A stretch of 11,944 bases of DNA from Candidatus Solincola tengchongensis (GTDB lineage: Bacteria > Actinomycetota > Geothermincolia > Geothermincolales > RBG-13-55-18), in contig MU158601.1 in assembly GCA_015711895.1 (NCBI GenBank), positions 1 to 11,944 of the forward strand. The letters are read 5' to 3'. Below are positions 8,040-11,944 of the stretch, piece after piece (positions within the stretch are counted from its first letter, which is position 1; every line of letters begins with the position of its first letter). Made by a program: the position numbers and the translations under genes. The notes beneath the pieces are model-generated. The model did no database searches and was not told where the DNA came from. It worked only from the letters and a program-made list of their open reading frames with translations.

Positions 8040-8204
8040 ATGCTGGGCAAGGCGGTGGATCCGGTCTGCGGCATGAAGATCAAGAAGAAGGAGGCGGCGG
8101 CCACTTCGGAGTACAAGGGCCGGACGGTCTATTTCTGCAACCGTTCGTGCAAGGAGGAGTTCGACCGCGACCCGGATAAATACGCTTCCCGCCTGGGAAG
8201 GTGA
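8040..8204 (+). CDS. Small YHS-domain protein, candidate copper/metal-binding partner of CopA
   Basis: This is a 54-residue protein with an ATG start eight bases after a strong AGGAGG. Almost the whole protein is one YHS domain: DPVCGM near residues 7-12, an internal YKGRTVYFCN stretch, then the RSCKEEFDRDPDKY ending. The Cys of DPVCGM and the Cys pair in FCNRSC are the expected metal ligands of the YHS/TRASH-like fold. YHS domains are commonly found fused to or beside copper ATPases and are thought to bind or deliver metal. It follows copA by 150 bases on the same strand and is followed seven bases later by a possible GTG start for the next gene, suggesting a shared transcript. The role as a metal shuttle or sensor is an inference from context; the domain assignment is solid. 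Confidence 0.88.
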   Translation: MLGKAVDPVCGMKIKKKEAAATSEYKGRTVYFCNRSCKEEFDRDPDKYASRLGR

Positions 8205-8298
8205 GGGTACAGTGCCTGGCACGGATGGCGAAACACAAGTGCACGGACAGGGAGTTTTCACCCGGCGCGAGCCGGTCGAAGCCGGGAAGGGCACGGAG

Positions 8299-8886
8299 AT
8301 GGGCGTGCTCGATGCACGGACGGTGGTAGGAATGAAAGGCGGAGAAGACGACCTCAGCGAATACGCACGTACTCACTGGCAGAACCTGGAAGGCAGCCCC
8401 TATCTGCCAAGGCGGCGTGAGGTGGGAACCGTGGTGGGGACGAGAGAGGACCTGGCCGTGGTATCTCTCGCCCGCGGGCGTTACTGCGAGGGGTGCGGTT
8501 CCTGCTGCGTGGCGGCCGGGGAGGCGAGCATGCTGGCGGAGGCGCGCAATCCGGTGGGAGCGCGAGTGGGAGACCGGGTGGAAGTGGAGATCCCCGTCAA
8601 GGCCGCCCTAAAAGCCGCTTACCTGCTCTACGGAATTCCTCTGCTGGCCTTCCTCCTCGGGCTGGGGGCGGGAGGAGCGCTGGGGAACGCCCTCGCGGGC
8701 GGTCGTTTCGGCGTCCCCCTGGGCCTGGCCTCAGGCTTTGCGCTGCTCGCACTCTCCTATATGATGCTGGCCCGGATATACTCACCGCGTTCCCGGGCTT
8801 CCTCCGCCTACCGACCTTCCATCACCCGTATCGTGGAAAGGGCCGCCCGCAGGGACGACCCCCCTGGTTCCCCGTCGCAGGGATGA
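8299..8886 (+). CDS. RseC/MucC-family two-helix membrane protein with cytosolic Cys cluster
   Basis: The protein has about 195 residues from the ATG at 8299, which is preceded by GGAAGG. Alternative in-frame starts are a GTG at 8212 (after GGTGAGG, seven bases past the YHS stop) and an ATG at 8332; the segment before 8299 uses codons unusual for this genome (ACA, CAA, GTT), so I prefer 8299. Counting from there: a beta-rich domain starting REVGTVVG (about 40) with Cys at 63, 66, 69 and 70 (CEGCGSCC), then GDRVEVEIP, and two transmembrane helices (about 106-128 and 137-158) separated by a short Gly-rich loop. This order matches the RseC/MucC family (SoxR-reducing system / sigma-E regulation). 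The N-terminal Cys domain and the basic Arg-rich C-terminal tail should face the cytoplasm. No rsx/rnf or sigma-E genes are in view; the neighbours are copA and YHS, so a copper or thiol-redox role is possible but unproven. Confidence 0.78.
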   Translation: MGVLDARTVVGMKGGEDDLSEYARTHWQNLEGSPYLPRRREVGTVVGTREDLAVVSLARGRYCEGCGSCCVAAGEASMLAEARNPVGARVGDRVEVEIPVKAALKAAYLLYGIPLLAFLLGLGAGGALGNALAGGRFGVPLGLASGFALLALSYMMLARIYSPRSRASSAYRPSITRIVERAARRDDPPGSPSQG

Positions 8887-9004
8887 GGCGCCGGAAGCCG
8901 CGCCGCCCCCTCCATCCAGGGGCTCGCGGGGCGGCTCGCCGGAAGGAGATGAAAGGCGTTTCACGCGACGGACGTCTTGTGGCACGGTTAGCGCCTCGCG
9001 GGGC

Positions 9005-9038
9005 CCTTTTCGCGAAGCGAAAGGCTTACTGGGGGTTT
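9005..9038 (+). terminator. Candidate terminator after the copper cluster
   Basis: TTTCGC (9008-9013) pairs with GCGAAA (9017-9022) over a GAA loop, and CC/GG extend the stem past one bulged T (9005-9024). A TTTT run follows only after about ten bases (9036-9039), so it is not a classic intrinsic terminator. It lies about 120 bases after the RseC-like stop. Confidence 0.3.
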
Positions 9039-9320
9039 TGTGCGCCTTCCCGCATCATAAGCACGTTCCCCCGACGACAGGGCGAAGCCGCAACAAGGAA
9101 AGGGATGATGGAACCGTTCCTCGGGCCGCTTGCATGATATGCCATATGGCCCGGTGGGCTATTTCGGTGTGGAAAAGGATGCGGAGGCCGTCTCATCATC
9201 CTGCTTGTACGTGCTCTCAAGGAGGAAACGGGAGAATCGCCGACGGGCGAGATCGCGCCGCTTCTTGTGCCCTGGGGCGGAGAGCGTCGGGCGGCGTGAG
9301 GATCAGGGTGGTCCTTGTTC

Positions 9321-9329
9321 TGATATACT
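9321..9329 (+). promoter_or_regulatory. Extended -10 promoter of ridA
   Basis: The sequence reads TGATATACT: a TGn extension plus TATACT (one mismatch to TATAAT). It predicts a start near 9336 and a leader of about 17 nt that holds the purine-rich ribosome binding site. This supports the TTG at 9353 as the true start. A small hairpin CCCTT/AAGGG (9331-9342) overlaps the start of the predicted transcript. There is no clear -35. Confidence 0.55.
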
Positions 9330-9352
9330 TCCCTTGAAAGGGGGTAGAGGGA

Positions 9353-9733
9353 TTGAGCGGCGCAGACGCCGGGAACGTGGTTGGCGGGCTTCCCACTCCG
9401 AAAGGGCCCTATTCCCTCAGCGTTACCTGGGAAAACCTGGTATTCGTCTCCGGCCTCCTGGCCGTCAGGAGCGACGGGCATGAGGTCAAGGGGGACGTCC
9501 GGGAAGAGGCCATGGTGGTCCTGCGCAACCTGGAGACCGTCCTCCGGGAAGCGGGCAGTGGCCTGGACAGGTTGCTGATGGTCCACGTCTACCTCAAGGA
9601 GATCGCCGAACTGCCCGCCTTCAACGAGGTCTACGAGGAGATCGTCCCCCGCCCTTATCCGGCACGCAGCGTTGCCGGTGTGGACCTCCCCGGAGGTTTC
9701 CGAGTGGAGTTGGCCGCCGTGGCCCATCGTTGA
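9353..9733 (+). CDS. ridA: RidA/YjgF family 2-iminobutanoate/2-iminopropanoate deaminase
   Basis: The protein has 126 residues, the normal family length. The start is TTG at 9353, supported by a GGGGGTAGAGG ribosome binding region and the promoter just upstream; there is no in-frame ATG nearby, and a GTG at 9377 would cut into the region before GPYS. RidA enzymes are cytosolic trimers that hydrolyse reactive enamine/imine intermediates released by PLP enzymes such as threonine dehydratase. Residues matching the E. coli active site are all present: Tyr20 (in GPYS), Ser33 (VFVSG), Asn91 (FNEVY), Arg105 (PARS, the carboxylate-binding Arg) and Glu119 (VELAAVA). This supports true deaminase activity and not one of the inactive Rid subfamilies. 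It stands alone, with its own promoter and a strong hairpin directly after its stop. Confidence 0.93.
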   Translation: MSGADAGNVVGGLPTPKGPYSLSVTWENLVFVSGLLAVRSDGHEVKGDVREEAMVVLRNLETVLREAGSGLDRLLMVHVYLKEIAELPAFNEVYEEIVPRPYPARSVAGVDLPGGFRVELAAVAHR

Positions 9734-9734
9734 T

Positions 9735-9766
9735 GGGGGCGGGCGGGAAAAGAGGGTCCCGCCCCC
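9735..9766 (+). terminator. Strong GC hairpin directly after ridA
   Basis: GGGGGCGGG (9735-9743) is perfectly complementary to CCCGCCCCC (9758-9766), two bases after the stop codon. An alternative register pairs GGGCGGGA (9741-9748) with TCCCGCCC (9757-9764) around an eight-base purine loop. No U-tract follows, so it would be a tail-less terminator of the kind often proposed for high-GC Gram-positives. Confidence 0.55.
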
Positions 9767-9850
9767 GGATAAGAGGGAAGACGGGCATCCAGGGGCGTTC
9801 CGTTCGGGGAGCGCGGCCGGGGCGGGATGACGGGACGGCGGTTGTTTCGG

Positions 9851-9872
9851 GGTCCGGTCGGACCGCGGTCCG
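9851..9872. repeat. Three-armed alternating repeat / palindrome upstream of the DUF362 gene
   Basis: GGTCCG at 9851-9856, its complement CGGACC at 9859-9864, and GGTCCG again at 9867-9872. The middle arm can pair with either neighbour, and CGGACCGCGGTCCG (9859-9872) is a perfect 14-base palindrome. It lies 36 bases before the DUF362 start codon. It could be a dimeric repressor operator or a pair of exclusive hairpins in the leader, or chance in GC-rich DNA. Confidence 0.35.
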
Positions 9873-9907
9873 GGCGCACCACGGAGCAGGTAAGGAAGGG
9901 AGGACCC

Positions 9908-11165
9908 ATGCCCAGGGTTGTGGTGGCTGCGGTGAAAGAGGGGAACTTCGAGGAGGCTCTCCAGGAGGTCTTCCGTCCCTTCGGCGGTGCGGAGGGGGTG
10001 CTGGGAGGACGCCGGGAGGCCTTCATCAAGGTCAATGCCGTGGACTTCAAGCCCTACTGCCATACCGACCCCCGCGCGGTCAGGGCCCTGGCCGCCATCC
10101 TCTACCGCGCCGGCGCCAGAAGGGTCTATGTGATGGACAACTGCACGCAGGGGAATTTCACGCGACTGGTGTTCAGGGTCAGTGGCCTTGAAAGAGCTGC
10201 TAGGGAAGCGGGGGCCGTCCCCCTTTACCTTGACGAGGGGCGCCAGGTGGAGGTGACCCTTCCCACCCTGGGATACCGGGTCCACGTCTCCCGCTGGGTC
10301 AAGGAGAGGCTCATGGAGGGAGGGGACGAGAACCTCTACATCTCCCTTCCCAAACTGAAGACCCACTCCATGGCCACCGTGACCCTGGGGGTCAAGAACC
10401 AGTTCGGGCTGATAATGCAGTCCGACCGCATCCGGGACCACAACTGGAACCTGCACCGCAAGTTCGCCGACATCTTCATGCTGGTGAGACCGCATTTCAC
10501 GGTCATCGAGGGCCTGCACGCCCTCAACCACGGCCATTACGCCCCCGAGGGGTTGGCCGGGGATTGCGTCGAAGAGCTGGGGGTGTTCATCGGCGGAGAG
10601 GACACCCTGGCCGTGGACGCCGTGGGGGCCGACCTCCTGGGGATCGACCCCCGGCAGGTGGAGCACTTGAGGCTGGCCGCGGAGGAGGGCCTGGGATGCA
10701 TCGACTTGGAGGCCATAGAGGTGATCGGCGATCGTGGACCCTTCCGCCGCCGCTACACGCCGGAGCTCCTTCCCGTCTTCCCCCCGGACGTGCGCATACT
10801 GGAGGGCGCGGAGAGGTGCTGTCCCGAGGGGTGCAGCCTCAATACCCGTATGGTCCTGCAGATGCTCTACGTGGACTTCCACGGCCGGGGAGGAGTTGGA
10901 CGCCTTGGAGGGCCCGGTACTGGTGGTGGGGGATTGCGCCGCCGAGGAGGCCTACCCGGTACTCCGGGACAGGCTGGGCAGGGGAAAGGTCCGCGTCTCC
11001 CCGGGATGCAACGACCTCAGGGGGGTGCTGGCAAACCTCACGCCGCTCATGGGGATAAACCCCATAAACATGGTGCCTCTTCCGGTCTGGGAGTCCACCT
11101 GGCTCCTGGCCAGGGCCATGCTCCACCGCACCACGGCCCGCATCCCACCTCTGTGGGCCAGGTGA
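9908..11165 (+). pseudogene. DUF362 domain protein with an apparent one-base frameshift near 10887
   Basis: The start is the ATG at 9908, four bases after GGGAGGA. The first frame encodes a typical DUF362 domain: KVNAVDFKPY, a TDPRAVRAL helix, KLKTH (149-153), GVKNQFG (about 161-167) and DTLAVDAVGADLLG. It then reads ERCCPEGC (Cys 304, 305, 309) up to Arg327. At a GGGG run (10887-10890) the coding signal moves by one base: the original frame becomes Gly/Pro/Arg-rich nonsense, while the +1 frame reads EELDALEGPVLVVGDC, then SPGCNDL, and ends naturally at TGA 11163-11165. Dropping one G gives a coherent 418-residue protein with further Cys at 343 and 367. DUF362 proteins are uncharacterised; the Cys set suggests a metal or iron-sulfur site. 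Explanations: a sequencing or assembly indel (most likely), a recent mutation, or programmed frameshifting. Without correction the first frame would run to 11347. Confidence 0.85.
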
Positions 11166-11368
11166 GGAACCCTCGCCGTCCGCGGTGGTGCAGGCAGGGC
11201 CTGATGCTGGGGGGAGCGGTCAAGCGGCCGGAGAGGTCGGAGGCACCCCATGGGGGCGGTTCGGCAGACGACAGAGGCGATACCTCATGCCCGAAGAAGG
11301 AGGGTCGACGCGCCACATTCAATTGGAAGTTGTTGGGAATCGGCTAGCGAAGGCGAGAGGGGTGCGTC

Positions 11369-11944
11369 TTGGAGGTCAGGGTCGTAGGCAGGCGGGAATG
11401 CGGCACCTTGAGGCAGCCGGAGACGGTGGAGGAAATAGATCCATCCCGTCGCGGGAGGTACCCGGTGCTCTACGTCCCCGGGTTCTTCCGCCTCTACGTC
11501 CTCTCCGCGGCGCTGCGGCGCCGCCTGCGCAACCTGGATTATGCCGTCTATACTCTCCGCATACCCAACTTCAACTCCGGGGACATACGCTGGAGCGCCA
11601 GGGTATTGCTGGACAAGGCTGACGAGCTGCGCGTCCTCTTCGGTGCGGAGAAGGTGGCCCTCGTCGGACAGGGACTTGGGGGCCTGGTGGCCAGGTTCAT
11701 GGTGGAGAGGTTGGGCGGGAAGGATTTCCTCCACCGCCTGGTCATGCTGGGGACCCCCCACCGCGGTTCCCTCACCTTCTACCTCTTCCTACCCTTCAAA
11801 GCTGCCAGGCAGATGCTCCCGCGCAGCGCCTTCCTCAGGAACCTGGACGAGGCCTACAGCGAGGCCTGGGGGGAGGAAAGGCCACCCTACTTTTCGATCT
11901 GCACGCCCCTGGACGCGGCGGTGGTCCCCTGGACGAGCTGCCTC
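11369..11944 (+). CDS. Alpha/beta-hydrolase (lipase-like) protein lacking the nucleophile Ser (3' partial)
   Basis: The frame opens after an in-frame TAG at 11345 and runs to the window edge (192 codons seen). The start is TTG at 11369, seven bases after AGAGGGG; no ATG precedes the conserved core. The order of elements is that of triacylglycerol-lipase-like alpha/beta-hydrolases: YPVLYVPGFF (31-40, strand plus oxyanion-loop region), VYTLRIPNFNSGD (60-72), VALVGQGLGGLVARFMVERLG (96-116, the nucleophile elbow), LVMLGTPHRGS (124-134), and ICTPLDAAVVPWTS (177-190), which carries the likely acidic residue. The elbow normally reads G-H-S-x-G-G; here it is G-Q-G-L-G-G, with Gly102 (codon GGA, 11672-11674) replacing Ser. 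The rest of the fold is well kept, so this may be a non-catalytic relative. The catalytic His region lies beyond the window. It is separated from the DUF362 gene by about 200 bases with no clear promoter. Confidence 0.85.
   Translation, partial: MEVRVVGRRECGTLRQPETVEEIDPSRRGRYPVLYVPGFFRLYVLSAALRRRLRNLDYAVYTLRIPNFNSGDIRWSARVLLDKADELRVLFGAEKVALVGQGLGGLVARFMVERLGGKDFLHRLVMLGTPHRGSLTFYLFLPFKAARQMLPRSAFLRNLDEAYSEAWGEERPPYFSICTPLDAAVVPWTSCL

Larger units (their letters stand above)
8887..9352. other. Gene-free stretch between the RseC-like gene and ridA (466 bp)
   Basis: I see no credible gene. Frames that stay open give Arg/Cys-rich translations with no motif and run out of frame into ridA. The stretch is locally less GC-rich than its surroundings (about 9040-9180). 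It contains a hairpin followed by a short T-run (9005-9038), a 10-base palindrome GCCATATGGC (9141-9150) nested inside CGGGCC/GGCCCG arms (9122-9127 and 9148-9153), and the ridA promoter at its right end. A degraded gene or a small RNA cannot be excluded by eye. Confidence 0.5.

Noticed and set aside
9130..9483. Plus-strand frame starting MHDMPYGPVG that runs across the ridA start.
   Set aside because: It overlaps ridA in another frame, becomes Arg-rich, and has no family resemblance; ridA has an intact active site and its own promoter.
10889..11347. Continuation of the first DUF362 frame to a stop at 11347.
   Set aside because: The translation after 10889 is Gly/Pro/Arg-rich without motifs, while the +1 frame carries coherent protein sequence and a natural stop at 11165.
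1..11944. CRISPR array, tRNA or rRNA genes, insertion sequences or transposase genes.
   Set aside because: I saw no regularly spaced repeats, tRNA-like cloverleaf with a T-arm consensus, rRNA-like sequence, or transposase motifs on either strand.

Overview
This window is GC-rich (about two thirds G+C by eye). Its ribosome binding sites are strong and purine-rich, its stop codons are mostly TGA, and AGG (Arg) and ATA (Ile) codons are common. A corrinoid-activation ATPase with a ferredoxin domain and a DUF362 protein suggest an anaerobic or facultative, possibly thermophilic, deep-branching high-GC Gram-positive bacterium (an Actinomycetota/Geothermincolia-like lineage is my best guess). That is an inference from gene content and codon style; no taxonomic marker gene is present.

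Layout, left to right. (1) 1-1380 (+): the 3' part of a class I acyl-CoA ligase cut by the window edge. (2) 1610-3478 (-): a RACo/DUF4445-type reductive activator of corrinoid proteins, convergent with the ligase and driven by a clear extended -10 promoter. (3) 3759-4910 (-): a multi-pass flippase-like membrane protein of the LPG synthase TM / UPF0104 family. (4) 4911-5360: a divergent intergenic region with a palindromic operator candidate. (5) 5361-8886 (+): a probable copper-handling cluster made of a CopA-type P1B ATPase with two N-terminal metal-binding domains, a 54-residue YHS-domain protein, and an RseC/MucC-like two-helix membrane protein with a C-x2-C-x2-C-C cluster. (6) 8887-9352: gene-free. 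(7) 9353-9733 (+): a RidA imine deaminase with a TTG start and its own extended -10 promoter, followed by a strong GC hairpin. (8) 9908-11165 (+): a DUF362 protein interrupted by an apparent one-base frameshift. (9) 11369-11944 (+): the start of an alpha/beta-hydrolase-like protein, cut by the right edge, whose nucleophile elbow has Gly where the catalytic Ser should be.

The only group with a clear shared job is the copper cluster: ATPase export, a small soluble Cys-rich metal-binding candidate, and a membrane protein with a cytosolic Cys cluster. The remaining genes look like independent transcription units. The observations most worth a second look are the RseC-like/YHS/CopA grouping, the Ser-less lipase fold, and the frameshift in DUF362 that keeps Cys-rich coding sequence on both sides.
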